A stretch of 64,000 bases of DNA from Streptomyces parvulus (GTDB lineage Bacteria > Actinomycetota > Actinomycetes > Streptomycetales > Streptomycetaceae), in the NCBI RefSeq assembly GCF_014648855.1, contig NZ_BMRX01000009.1, positions 248,001 to 312,000 of the forward strand. The letters are read 5' to 3'. The first letter of the stretch is position 1; the number at the start of each line of letters is the position of its first letter. Shown here piece after piece: positions 35,026 through 44,500 of the stretch. The notes under the pieces are model-generated. The model did no database searches. It saw only the letters and a list, made by a program, of their open reading frames with translations, and had not been told where the DNA came from. The translations under genes were made by a program, and so were the position numbers.

Positions 35026-37526
35026 CCCTCCACCTCCTTGGGGGCCTCGCCGGCGGACGCCGCCGGACCGATGCGGACGAGGGACCCGGGCAGCGCACCG
35101 GCGTCGGAGGCGACGCCCTGACCGGCCGAGTTCAGCGGGAGCCAGACCACGCGGTCGGGCATCTCGGTCACCTGGAGCGGAAGGGCGACGGCGCCGGCCG
35201 GCCCGGTCACGGTCAGCAGCTCGCCGTCCTCGACGCCGGCCTCCGCGGCCGTGGCGGCCGACACGCGCGCGTGCGCGGCGTGCCGGGTGCCGGCCAGCGC
35301 CTCGTCGCCGCGCTGGAGCAGGCCCTGGTCGAGCAGCAGCCGGTGTCCGGCCAGGACGGCCTCTCCGGCGGCCGGCCGGGGCAGGGCGCTCGCCGACTGC
35401 ACCGGCTCACCGGCCGCCGGCCCGCCCCAGGAGCCGAGCCGGTCGATCTCCGCGCGCGTGGTGCGCAGGTCCGGCAGGCCGAGGTGGACGTCCATGGCGT
35501 CGGCCAGCATCTGCAGGACGCGGCCGTCGGTGGGCGCGACACGGCGGGTCATCTGGTCGGGCTTGAGCGCCGCCTCGAAGAAGCGCACCCTGCCCTCCCA
35601 GTTGAGGAAGGTGCCGGGCTTCTCGGCGACCGCGGCGACGGGCAGCACGACGTCCGCGCGTTCGGTGACCTCGCTGGGCCGCAGCTCCAGCGACACCACG
35701 AACCCGGCCTCGTCCAGTGCCGCACGCGCGCGTGCCGGGTCGGGCAGGTCGGCGACCTCCACGCCCGCCACCAGCAGCGCCTGCAGTTCGCCCCGGGCCG
35801 CGGCCTCGACGATCTCGCCGGTGTCCCGGCCGTAGCGGTGCGGGAGGTCGGCCAGGCCCCAGACCGCGGCGACCTCCTCACGCGCGCGCGGGTCGGTCGC
35901 CGGGCGGCCGCCGGGCAGCAGCGACGGCAGTGCGCCGGCCTCGATCGCGCCGCGCTCCCCGGCCCGGCGCGGGATCCACACCAGCCGGGCGCCGGTCGCC
36001 GCGGCGGTCCGCACGGCGGAGGTGAGGCCCCCGGCCACGGACGCCAGCCGCTCGCCGACGACGATCACGGAACCCTCGGCGCGCAGGGCCTCGGACGCCT
36101 GGCTGCCGCCGTCCTCAAGGCCGACGCCGCTCGCGAGGGCGTCCAGCCACTCGGTCTCGGTGCCGGGCGCGGCCGGGAGCAGGGTGCCGCCGGCCTTCTC
36201 CAGGCCCCGGGTGGCGTGGGTCGCCAGCGAGAAGACCCGCTGTCCGTGACCCCGCCAGGCCTTGCGCAGCCGCAGGAAGACGCCGGGCGCCTCCTCCTCG
36301 GCCTCGAACCCGACCAGCAGCACCGCCGGCGCCTTCTCCAGCACGGTGTAGGTGACGCCGGTGCCGTCGAGGTCGCGGCCGCGGCCGGCGATCCGGGCGG
36401 CCAGGAAGTCGGCCTCCTCGGCGCTGTGCACGCGCGCGCGGAAGTCGATGTCGTTCGTGTCGAGCGCCACGCGCGCGAACTTGCTGTACGCGTAGGCGTC
36501 CTCGACGGTGAGCCGGCCGCCGGTCAGCACGCCGGTGCGGCCCCTGGAGGCGAGCAGGCCCTGCGCGGCGATCTGGAGCGCCTCCGGCCAGGAGGCCGGT
36601 TCGAGGTCACCCTCGGCGTTGCGCACCAGGGGGGTGGTGAGCCGGTCCCGCTGCTGCGCGTACCGGAACCCGAACCGCCCCTTGTCGCAGATCCACTCCT
36701 CGTTGACCTCGGGCTCGTTGGCCGCGAGGCGCCGCATGACCTTTCCGCGCCGGTGGTCGGTGCGGGTCGCGCAGCCGCCGGAGCAGTGCTCGCAGACCGA
36801 CGGCGAGGAGATCAGGTCGAAGGGCCGGGAGCGGAACCGGTAGGCGGCCGAGGTGAGCGCGCCGACCGGGCAGATCTGGATGGTGTTGCCGGAGAAGTAC
36901 GACTCGAAGGGGTCGCCTTCGCCGGTGCCGACCTGCTGGAGCGCGCCCCGCTCGATCAGCTCGATCATCGGGTCGCCCGCGATCTGGTTGGAGAAGCGGG
37001 TGCAGCGGGCGCAGAGCACGCAGCGCTCCCGGTCGAGCAGCACCTGCGTGGAGATGGGCACGGGCTTCTCGTAGGTCCGCTTCTTGCCCTCGAACCGCGA
37101 GTCGGACTGGCCGTGCGACATCGCCTGGTTCTGCAGCGGGCACTCGCCGCCCTTGTCGCAGACCGGGCAGTCCAGCGGGTGGTTGATGAGCAGCAGCTCC
37201 ATCACACCGTGCTGGGCCTTCTCCGCGACGGGCGAGGTGAGGTGGGTCTTGACCACCATGCCGTCGGTGCAGGTGATGGTGCAGGACGCCATGGGCTTGC
37301 GCTGGCCCTCGACCTCGACGATGCACTGGCGGCAGGCGCCGGCCGGGTCGAGGAGGGGGTGGTCGCAGAACCTCGGGATCTCGATGCCGAGCTGCTCGGC
37401 GGCCCGGATGACCAGGGTGCCCTTGGGCACGCTGATCCCGACGCCGTCGATCGTCAGCGACACGAGGTCCTCGGGCGGGACCGCCGCCTCTCCCCCGCCG
37501 GAGGGAGCGCTGGTGGTCACGGTCAT
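35022..37526 (-). CDS. nuoG: NADH-quinone oxidoreductase subunit G
   Basis: Largest peripheral subunit, 834 residues. The N-terminal [2Fe-2S] ferredoxin domain has CDHPLLDPAGACRQC and the later Cys of PMASC. Further cluster ligands are in HPLDCPVCDKGGECPLQ (with downstream His/Cys for N5) and CVLCARC followed by ICPVGAL. VCEHCSGGCATRTD to EEWICDKGRF is the molybdopterin-type 4Fe-4S segment (N7). The rest is a molybdopterin oxidoreductase-like fold without expected cofactor. The ATG overlaps nuoF by 4 nt. Confidence 0.97.
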   Translation of the reverse strand: MTVTTSAPSGGGEAAVPPEDLVSLTIDGVGISVPKGTLVIRAAEQLGIEIPRFCDHPLLDPAGACRQCIVEVEGQRKPMASCTITCTDGMVVKTHLTSPVAEKAQHGVMELLLINHPLDCPVCDKGGECPLQNQAMSHGQSDSRFEGKKRTYEKPVPISTQVLLDRERCVLCARCTRFSNQIAGDPMIELIERGALQQVGTGEGDPFESYFSGNTIQICPVGALTSAAYRFRSRPFDLISSPSVCEHCSGGCATRTDHRRGKVMRRLAANEPEVNEEWICDKGRFGFRYAQQRDRLTTPLVRNAEGDLEPASWPEALQIAAQGLLASRGRTGVLTGGRLTVEDAYAYSKFARVALDTNDIDFRARVHSAEEADFLAARIAGRGRDLDGTGVTYTVLEKAPAVLLVGFEAEEEAPGVFLRLRKAWRGHGQRVFSLATHATRGLEKAGGTLLPAAPGTETEWLDALASGVGLEDGGSQASEALRAEGSVIVVGERLASVAGGLTSAVRTAAATGARLVWIPRRAGERGAIEAGALPSLLPGGRPATDPRAREEVAAVWGLADLPHRYGRDTGEIVEAAARGELQALLVAGVEVADLPDPARARAALDEAGFVVSLELRPSEVTERADVVLPVAAVAEKPGTFLNWEGRVRFFEAALKPDQMTRRVAPTDGRVLQMLADAMDVHLGLPDLRTTRAEIDRLGSWGGPAAGEPVQSASALPRPAAGEAVLAGHRLLLDQGLLQRGDEALAGTRHAAHARVSAATAAEAGVEDGELLTVTGPAGAVALPLQVTEMPDRVVWLPLNSAGQGVASDAGALPGSLVRIGPAASAGEAPKEVEG

Positions 37527-38872
37527 GCGTTCACCTCCGTACGGTGGTCGGCCCAGGCCGTCGACCTGGCCGGGTCGAAGGGGCAGCCGCGGCCCGTGAT
37601 GTGCTGCTCGTACTCCTCGCGGAAGTACTTGAGCGACGAGAAGATCGGCGAGGCGGCGCCGTCGCCGAGGGCGCAGAAGGACTTGCCGTTGATGTTGTCG
37701 GCGATGTCGTTCAGCTTGTCGAGGTCGGACATCACGCCCTTGCCGGCCTCGATGTCGCGCAGCAACTGCACGAGCCAGTACGTGCCTTCACGGCAGGGGG
37801 TGCACTTGCCGCAGGACTCGTGGGCGTAGAACTCGGTCCAGCGGGTGACGGCGCGCACGACGCAGGTCGTCTCGTCGAAGCACTGGAGCGCCTTGGTGCC
37901 GAGCATGGAGCCGGCGGCGCCCACCCCCTCGTAGTCGAGGGGGACGTCGAGGTGCTCGTCGGTGAACATCGGCGTCGAGGAGCCGCCCGGCGTCCAGAAC
38001 TTGAGCCGGTGGCCGGGCCGCATGCCGCCGCTCATGTCGAGCAGCTGGCGCAGGGTGATGCCGAGCGGGGCCTCGTACTGGCCGGGGCCCGCGACGTGGC
38101 CGCTGAGCGAGTACAGCGTGAAGCCCGGGGACTTCTCGCTGCCCATCGACCGGAACCATTCCTTGCCCTTGTTGAGGATGGCGGGAACGGAGGCGATCGA
38201 CTCGACGTTGTTCACCACGGTGGGGCAGGCGTAGAGGCCCGCGACGGCGGGGAAGGGGGGACGGAGCCGCGGCTGGCCCCGGCGGCCCTCGAGCGAGTCG
38301 AGCAGTGCGGTCTCCTCACCGCAGATGTACGCGCCCGCGCCCGCGTGCACGGTGATGTCGAGGTCGAGTCCGCTGCCCAGGATGTTCTCGCCGAGGAAGC
38401 CGGCCGCGTAGGCCTCGCGCACGGCCTCGTGCAACCGCCGCAGCACGGGGACGACTTCACCGCGCAGATAGATGAAGGCGTGCGACGACCTGATGGCGTG
38501 GCACGCGATGATCATGCCCTCGATGAGGCTGTGCGGGTTCGCGAAGAGGAGCGGGATGTCCTTGCAGGTGCCCGGCTCCGACTCGTCGGCGTTGACGACG
38601 AGGTAGTGGGGCTTGCCGTCGCCCTGCGGGATGAACTGCCACTTCATGCCCGTCGGGAAGCCGGCGCCGCCGCGTCCGCGCAGACCGGACTCCTTGACGT
38701 ACGCGATCAGGTCGTCCGGCGCCATCGCCAGCGCCTTGCGGAGCCCCTCGTACCCCTCGTGCCTCCGGTAGACGTCCAGCGTCCAGGACTCGTCCTCGTC
38801 CCAGAAGGCCGACAGCACGGGTGCGAGCAGCTTCTCCGGGCTGCTGCCCTTGATCTCGGCGGCCACGGTCAT
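37523..38872 (-). CDS. nuoF: NADH-quinone oxidoreductase subunit F
   Basis: NADH-binding subunit with FMN and [4Fe-4S] cluster N3, 449 residues. The FMN/NADH region contains GLRGRGGAGFPTGMKW and NADESEPGTCKD; GAGAYICGEETALLDSLEG is the second nucleotide-site segment. The N3 ligands are in HESCGKCTPCREG plus the Cys in KSFCALGDGAA. The ATG at 38872 shares one base with the nuoE stop (TGATG), so translation is coupled. Confidence 0.97.
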   Translation of the reverse strand: MTVAAEIKGSSPEKLLAPVLSAFWDEDESWTLDVYRRHEGYEGLRKALAMAPDDLIAYVKESGLRGRGGAGFPTGMKWQFIPQGDGKPHYLVVNADESEPGTCKDIPLLFANPHSLIEGMIIACHAIRSSHAFIYLRGEVVPVLRRLHEAVREAYAAGFLGENILGSGLDLDITVHAGAGAYICGEETALLDSLEGRRGQPRLRPPFPAVAGLYACPTVVNNVESIASVPAILNKGKEWFRSMGSEKSPGFTLYSLSGHVAGPGQYEAPLGITLRQLLDMSGGMRPGHRLKFWTPGGSSTPMFTDEHLDVPLDYEGVGAAGSMLGTKALQCFDETTCVVRAVTRWTEFYAHESCGKCTPCREGTYWLVQLLRDIEAGKGVMSDLDKLNDIADNINGKSFCALGDGAASPIFSSLKYFREEYEQHITGRGCPFDPARSTAWADHRTEVNA

Positions 38873-39744
38873 CACTCCCCCTCCTCGGCGGTGGGCCCTG
38901 CCGGATTGGCCGGGTCGGACGCCGACGTGTCCTGCGGCGCGTCGTGCGAGCTGAGGTGTTCCGTCGGTGACGGCTCGTGCACGTCCCGGTCCGGCGCGGC
39001 GTCGTGCGGTCCGCCGTCGCGCGGGTGCACCACGCGCGCGGGTGACGTCTCGCCCTTGGCCAGCCGGAGGCCGGCCAGGGAGGCGGGGCCCGCGCTGCCG
39101 CCGGCCGCGACGGCGCCGTCCCGCTCGTCGGGGAAGCCGGCCAGGATGCGGGCGGTCTCCTTGAAGGTGCACAGCTGCGCGCCGCGCGTGGGGGTCACCG
39201 GGCGGCCCGCGCGCAGGTCGTCGACGAGGCCGCGGGCGCTCTGCGGGGTCTGGTTGTCGAAGAACTCCCAGTTGACCATCACGACCGGCGCGAAGTCGCA
39301 GGCCGCGTTGCACTCGATGTGCTCCAGGGTGACCTTGCCGTCTCCGGTGGTCTCGCCGTTGCCGACGCCCAGGTGCTCCTGGAGGGACTCGAAGATGGCG
39401 TCGCCGCCCATGACCGCGCACAGGGTGTTGGTGCAGACGCCGACCTGGTAGTCGCCGCTCGGCCGGCGCCGGTACATGGAGTAGAAGGTCGCGACGGCGG
39501 TTACCTCGGCCGTGGTCAGGCCGAGCGCCTCCGCGCAGAACCGCATGCCGGTGCGGGTGACGTGGCCCTCCTCCGCCTGCACGAGGTGCAGCAGCGGCAG
39601 GAGGGCGGACCGGGAGTCCGGGTAGCGGGCGATGACCTCGCGCGCGTCGGTCTCGAGCCGGGCCCGGACGTCGTCCGGGTAGGCGGGCGCGGGCAGTTCC
39701 GGCATGCCCAGGCTGACGCCCCGCTCCGAAGAAGAGGTGGTCAC
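38872..39744 (-). CDS. nuoE: NADH-quinone oxidoreductase subunit E
   Basis: Thioredoxin-fold [2Fe-2S] (N1a) subunit, 290 residues. Ligands lie in GVCTNTLCAVMGG and IECNAACDFAPVV (C-x4-C ... C-x3-C). The family core ends near residue 195; the remaining ~95 residues are a polar, Asp/Pro/Ser-rich tail (for example HLSSHDAPQDTSASD) with no recognisable domain. E. coli NuoE is about 166 residues. GTG 39744 overlaps the nuoD stop, fixing the start. Confidence 0.96.
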   Translation of the reverse strand: MTTSSSERGVSLGMPELPAPAYPDDVRARLETDAREVIARYPDSRSALLPLLHLVQAEEGHVTRTGMRFCAEALGLTTAEVTAVATFYSMYRRRPSGDYQVGVCTNTLCAVMGGDAIFESLQEHLGVGNGETTGDGKVTLEHIECNAACDFAPVVMVNWEFFDNQTPQSARGLVDDLRAGRPVTPTRGAQLCTFKETARILAGFPDERDGAVAAGGSAGPASLAGLRLAKGETSPARVVHPRDGGPHDAAPDRDVHEPSPTEHLSSHDAPQDTSASDPANPAGPTAEEGE

Positions 39745-41063
39745 CGGTCGACGCCTCCCATCACGGGGTCGATGGAGGCCACCGCGACGATGACGTCGGC
39801 GACCTGGCCGCCCTCGCACATCGCCGCCATGGCCTGAAGGTTGGTGAAGGACGGGTCGCGGAAGTGGACCCGGAAGGGGCGGGTGCCGCCGTCGGAGACG
39901 ACGTGCACGCCCAGTTCGCCCTTGGGCGACTCGACCGCCGTGTACGCCTGGCCCGGCGGCACCCGGAAGCCCTCGGTGACCAGCTTGAAGTGGTGGATCA
40001 GGGCCTCCATGGAGGTGCCCATGATCTTCTTGATGTGGTCGAGGGAGTTGCCCAGTCCGTCCGGTCCCAGGGCGAGCTGGGCGGGCCAGGCGATCTTCTT
40101 GTCGGCGACCATGACCGGGCCGGGCTCCAGCCGGTCCAGGCACTGCTCGACGATCCTGAGCGACTGGCGCATCTCCTCCAGCCGGATCAGGAAGCGGCCG
40201 TAGGAGTCGCAGGTGTCGGCGGTCGGGACGTCGAAGTCGTACGTCTCGTAGCCGCAGTAGGGCTGGCTCTTGCGCAGGTCGTGCGGCAGGCCGGTGGACC
40301 TGAGCACCGGGCCGGTGGCGCCGAGGGCCATGCAGCCGGCCAGGTCGAGGTAGCCGACGTTCTGCATGCGGCCCTTGAAGATGGGGTTCCCGGTGGCGAG
40401 CTTGTCGTACTCCGGGAGGTTCTTCTTCATCTTCTTGACCAGCTCGCGCATCTGGTCCACGGCACCGGGCGGCAGGTCCTGGGCGAGGCCGCCGGGGCGG
40501 ATGTACGCGTGGTTCATCCGCAGGCCGGTGATGAGCTCGAAGATGTCGAGGATCAGTTCGCGATCGCGGAAGCCGTAGATCATGATCGTGGTGGCGCCCA
40601 GCTCCATGCCGCCGGTGGCGATGCACACCAGGTGCGAGGAGAGCCGGTTCAGCTCCATCAGCAGGACGCGGATGACCGAGGCCCGGTCGGGGATCTGGTC
40701 CTCGATGCCGAGCAGCTTCTCGACGCCCAGGCAGTACGCCGTCTCGTTGAAGAACGGCGTCAGGTAGTCCATGCGCGTCACGAAGGTGGTGCCCTGCGTC
40801 CAGGTCCGGTACTCGAGGTTCTTCTCGATGCCGGTGTGCAGGTAGCCGATGCCGCAGCGGGCCTCGCTGACCGTCTCGCCGTCGATCTCCAGGATCAGGC
40901 GGAGCACGCCGTGCGTGGACGGGTGCTGCGGGCCCATGTTGACGACGATGCGCTCGTCGTCGGCGCGGGCGGCGGACTGGACGACCTCGTCCCAGTCGCC
41001 GCCGGTGACCGTGTAGACGGTGCCCTCGGTGGTCTCCCTGGGGGAAGCGTGCGAAGTGCTCAC
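39741..41063 (-). CDS. nuoD: NADH-quinone oxidoreductase subunit D
   Basis: Subunit of the quinone-binding module, 440 residues, related to hydrogenase large subunits. Conserved features include the NMGPQHPSTHGVLRL loop, whose His lines the quinone site, YLHTGIEKNLEYRTW, LLGIEDQIPDRA, and the C-terminal FTNLQAMAAMCEGGQVADVI and DPVMGGVDR. GTG 41063 overlaps the nuoC stop; nuoC and nuoD are separate genes here. Confidence 0.97.
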   Translation of the reverse strand: MSTSHASPRETTEGTVYTVTGGDWDEVVQSAARADDERIVVNMGPQHPSTHGVLRLILEIDGETVSEARCGIGYLHTGIEKNLEYRTWTQGTTFVTRMDYLTPFFNETAYCLGVEKLLGIEDQIPDRASVIRVLLMELNRLSSHLVCIATGGMELGATTIMIYGFRDRELILDIFELITGLRMNHAYIRPGGLAQDLPPGAVDQMRELVKKMKKNLPEYDKLATGNPIFKGRMQNVGYLDLAGCMALGATGPVLRSTGLPHDLRKSQPYCGYETYDFDVPTADTCDSYGRFLIRLEEMRQSLRIVEQCLDRLEPGPVMVADKKIAWPAQLALGPDGLGNSLDHIKKIMGTSMEALIHHFKLVTEGFRVPPGQAYTAVESPKGELGVHVVSDGGTRPFRVHFRDPSFTNLQAMAAMCEGGQVADVIVAVASIDPVMGGVDR

Positions 41064-41811
41064 GAGTACGACCTCCGCTGGTCCGGAGCCGGGATCTGGG
41101 CGCCCTTGTACTCGACGGGGATGCCGCCGAGGGGATAGTCCTTGCGCTGCGGAAAGCCCTGCCAGTCGTCCGGCATCATGATCCGCGTGAGGGCCGGGTG
41201 GCCGTCGAAGACGATGCCGAAGAAGTCGTAGGTCTCCCGCTCGTGCCAGTCGTTGGTCGGGTAGACCTCGAACAGCGACGGAATGTGCGGGTCGGCGTCG
41301 GGGGCGCTGACCTCGAGGCGGATCAGCCGGTTGTGGGTGATCGAGCGCAGGTGGTAGACGGCGTGCAGCTCGCGGCCCTTGTCGTGCGGGTAGTGGACGC
41401 CGCTGACGCCGGTGCACAGCTCGAAGCGCAGGGCCGGGTCGTCGCGCAGGGTGCGGGCGACGCGGACCAGGTGCTCGCGCTCGATGTGGAAGGTCAGCTC
41501 GTCGCGGTCGACGACCGTCTTCCCGATGGCGTTGTCGGGGAGCAGTCCCTGCTCCTCCAGGGCGCCCTCCAGCTCGTCGGCGACCTCGTCGAACCAGCCG
41601 CCGTAGGGCCGGCTCGCCGGTCCGGGCAGGCGGACGGAGCGGACCAGGCCGCCGTACCCGGAGGTGTCGCCGCCGTTGTTGGCGCCGAACATGCCGCGCT
41701 GGACGCGGATCTCCTCGCCGCCCCGGCCGCGCTGGCCCGGCAGGTTCTCCGCGGAGAGGTCCTTCTCGGGGTTCACCCCGTCCGCGTCACCGGGGGTGTT
41801 GTTGGCGTCGC

Positions 41812-41815
<4 letters not shown>
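41060..41815 (-). CDS. nuoC: NADH-quinone oxidoreductase subunit C
   Basis: 30-kDa subunit of the peripheral arm, 251 residues. The family domain is at about residues 75-235 with ELTFHIEREHLVRVARTLRD, ELCTGVSGVHY, WHERETYDFFGIVFDGHP and RKDYPLGG. The first ~70 residues are a polar, Gly-rich extension common in actinobacteria. The GTG at 41815 overlaps the nuoB stop (GTGA). Confidence 0.96.
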
Positions 41816-42366
<551 letters not shown>

Positions 42367-42378
42367 GTCAAAGGCCCC

Positions 42379-42738
42379 TCAGTCCCATTCCAGGCCGCCG
42401 CGCCGCCATACGTACGCGTACGCGACGAAGACGGTGAGCACGAAGAGCAGCATCTCCACGAGCCCGAAAATCCCCAGGGCGTCGAAGGTGACGGCCCAGG
42501 GGTAGAGGAAGACGATCTCGATATCGAAGATGATGAAGAGCATCGCCGTCAGGTAGTACTTGATGGGGAAGCGCCCGCCGCCGGCCGGCGTGGGGGTCGG
42601 CTCGATGCCGCACTCGTAGGCCTCGAGCTTCGCCCGGTTGTACCGCTTCGGACCGATCAGCGTGGCCATGACCACGGAGAAGATCGCAAAGCCTGCCCCG
42701 AGGGCTCCCAGTACGAGGATGGGCGCATAAGCGTTCAC
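42379..42738 (-). CDS. nuoA: NADH-quinone oxidoreductase subunit A
   Basis: First gene of the nuo operon; a three-helix membrane subunit of 119 residues. The signature is YECGIEPTPTPAGG, whose Cys-containing loop lies near the quinone site, followed by RFPIKYYLTAMLFIIFDIE and VFLYPWAV. The ATG at 42738 has GAGGAGCGG upstream. The Rex operator lies about 150 bp upstream. Confidence 0.96.
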   Translation of the reverse strand: MNAYAPILVLGALGAGFAIFSVVMATLIGPKRYNRAKLEAYECGIEPTPTPAGGGRFPIKYYLTAMLFIIFDIEIVFLYPWAVTFDALGIFGLVEMLLFVLTVFVAYAYVWRRGGLEWD

Positions 42739-42773
42739 CGCTCCTCGCTCCTCTCAGTCGGCACTGACTGCAT

Positions 42774-42815
42774 GGGGGTCCCCCCTGGTCGAGCGGAGCC
42801 GAGACCTGGGGGAGG
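42774..42815. repeat. Short imperfect palindromic intergenic element
   Basis: A 42-bp element with left arm GGGGGTCCCCCCTGGTC and right arm GAGACCTGGGGGAGG around a GAGCGGAGCC core. Elements of nearly this form recur between genes in Streptomyces genomes; this statement is from general familiarity, not from a search. It sits in the nuo leader between the Rex site and nuoA, so it would be transcribed as a hairpin. Confidence 0.7.
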
Positions 42816-42883
42816 TTGCACTGGACTCGCAGCCGCCCCAACAGCCCCACGAGCCCCGCTCGTCCCGGCGAAGATCGCGAACA

Positions 42884-42899
42884 TGTGAAGCAGGTCACA
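42884..42899. promoter_or_regulatory. Rex operator upstream of nuoA
   Basis: The 16-bp sequence TGTGAAGCAGGTCACA matches the Rex consensus TGTGAACNNNTTCACA: both TGTGA/TCACA arms are perfect with a 6-bp spacer. Rex is the NADH/NAD+-sensing repressor of respiratory genes, and nuo is a known Rex target in Streptomyces coelicolor. Its position about 146 bp before the nuoA start fits repression at the promoter when NADH is high or oxygen low. Confidence 0.85.
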
Positions 42900-43520
42900 A
42901 GCCCAACTGCTTCGCATCCTATGCCCGCCGCTCTGTGATCTGCGACACGGGGTATTGCACAAGCTTTGTGATCTCCACCACCTGACGAACGATCATGAAG
43001 TCGGATGAGCGGTGATCTTCACACAAGAAGCGTTCAGCTGATCACCAGAGGTGACATTTTTGATCGTCGCCGCTGGCCAGAGGGGGTCGGCGCGGGGCGT
43101 CTCCATATCAAGATGCTTCCCTTGCATGCAAATTGGCGTTGGACGGGGTGGCTTGATAGAGGGCGCGTTCACACGTCGGGGGGAGGGCGGGGTGCGATGT
43201 GGACACGTGCACGCGTTCACGAGCACCCCGGGCGCGACGAGACGCAGCCGCCGGGGTAACCGTTCCGTGACCTGCGCCACATCGATGAGAGGCGCATGAG
43301 AACCGGGCTTGGCCAACTGAACCAACCAGTGGTAGGCGCGGGGCAATTCGGGCGTAATGATCAAAGACCGTGATCACAGGCCTGATATGGACAGTCCGCA
43401 ATGTCCGTTACGGCGTCAATAAAGAGCGACACGCCCGGCATTCGGCGGCTCGATTGAACAACTGTGGCGCAGCCCACGTTTCTTGAAGGTATGGAGGAGC
43501 TACTGATACCGGTTGTCCCT

Positions 43521-44348
43521 ATGTCCCACACCGCTCACATACGCAGCCACCGGAAGCCCCGCCGCAGCGCGTCGAAAATCGCGATGCGGGCCGGAGTTGC
43601 CGGTGGCGTCCTCAGCACCCTGGCAGTCGCCGGTGCGTCGGGGTCGGCCAACGCGGCCGAACCGGTGACGCAGACCCTCGAACTGCCCACCCTGACGGCC
43701 GATCTGTCCGCTCAGGTCGCCCAGTCCGCGGACGTCACGCAGCAGGCGGCGTCGAGCTACGAGCTGCGTGCCGAGCGCGACGCGGCCGCCGCGAAGGCCG
43801 CCAAGCAGGCCAAGGCCGACCTCGCCGAGGCCAAGAAGAAGGCCGCGGAGGCCAAGAAGAAGGCCGAGGAGGCCGAGCGCAAGGAGGCCGCCGAGCGCGC
43901 CGCCCGCAGCGCCGAGCGCACCACCCTCAGCGCCTCCGCGGACACCGGCACGTCCAGCAGCTCCGACAGCGGCACCAGCACCTCCACCGCGACCGGTTCG
44001 GCCGCCGCGGTCGTCGCCTTCGCGCAGGCCCAGGTCGGCAAGGCGTACGTCTCCGGCGCCACCGGCCCGTCCGCCTACGACTGCTCCGGTCTCGTGCAGG
44101 CCGCCTTCAAGCAGGTCGGCATCAGCCTCCCCCGCGTCTCCCAGGACCAGTCGACGGCCGGCACCCAGGTCGGCCTGGACAGCCTCCAGCCGGGCGACAT
44201 CCTGTACTGGGGCGGTGCGGGCAGCGCGTACCACGTGGGCATCTACGTCGGCGACGGCATGTTCGTCGGCGCGCAGAACTCCTCCACGGGCGTCGTCCAG
44301 AAGACGCTCGACTACGACCCGCCGAGCGGCGCGGTCCGCGTCCTGTAG
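43521..44348 (+). CDS. Secreted NlpC/P60 peptidoglycan endopeptidase
   Basis: About 275 residues; cleaves stem-peptide bonds in the cell wall. A signal peptide with twin basic residues runs to ANAAEPV (about residue 45). Residues ~75-145 form an Ala/Lys/Glu coiled coil (AKKKAAEAKKKAEEAERKEA), as in RipA-type hydrolases, then a Ser/Thr linker. The C-terminal NlpC/P60 domain has the catalytic Cys in AYDCSGLVQAAF, the His in AYHVGIYVGDG, and LPRVSQDQ. The start is uncertain: ATG 43521 gives the usual signal peptide but no close RBS; ATG 43491 is the alternative. Confidence 0.93.
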   Translation: MSHTAHIRSHRKPRRSASKIAMRAGVAGGVLSTLAVAGASGSANAAEPVTQTLELPTLTADLSAQVAQSADVTQQAASSYELRAERDAAAAKAAKQAKADLAEAKKKAAEAKKKAEEAERKEAAERAARSAERTTLSASADTGTSSSSDSGTSTSTATGSAAAVVAFAQAQVGKAYVSGATGPSAYDCSGLVQAAFKQVGISLPRVSQDQSTAGTQVGLDSLQPGDILYWGGAGSAYHVGIYVGDGMFVGAQNSSTGVVQKTLDYDPPSGAVRVL

Positions 44349-44366
44349 CACTCGGGCACATCCGTA

Positions 44367-44403
44367 CGAAGGGCCGCGGCCGCTCGGGGGCCGCGGCCCT
44401 TCG
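44367..44403. terminator. Rho-independent-type hairpin after the NlpC/P60 gene
   Basis: A 14-bp perfect inverted repeat (CGAAGGGCCGCGGC, 44367-44380, with 44390-44403) around a 9-nt loop, 18 bp after the stop codon. The 3' side continues with CGGCATG, so no U-tract is present, but the position and stability suggest a terminator. Confidence 0.8.
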
Positions 44404-44500
44404 GCATGCCGGAAACGGCCCGGGGCCGACACCGCCCCCTGGCATGCTCGGGCGCGGGCCGGCGCACCGCCGGCCCGTTCGCGAGCCGGAGGAGAACGTC

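Larger units (their letters stand above)
42739..43520. other. Long divergent regulatory region between nuoA and the NlpC/P60 gene
   Basis: A 782-bp region without a supportable gene. Short frames on both strands (for example 43005-43259) have no RBS and no family likeness. It holds the palindromic element, the Rex site, a weaker TGTGA-type half palindrome (42934-42949), the perfect small palindrome CACAAGCTTTGTG (42958-42970), and AT-rich stretches around 43095-43135 and 43330-43430 that probably contain the two promoters. No ydaO-type riboswitch is present before the NlpC/P60 gene. Confidence 0.6.

Noticed and set aside
43005..43299. Small open frames in the nuo-NlpC/P60 gap
   Set aside because: No RBS, atypical composition and no likeness to known proteins; the region is better explained as regulatory.
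43190..43520. c-di-AMP riboswitch before the NlpC/P60 gene
   Set aside because: Checked because such elements often precede wall hydrolases, but the GGGGGACCCA and GGGGTGAA blocks are missing.
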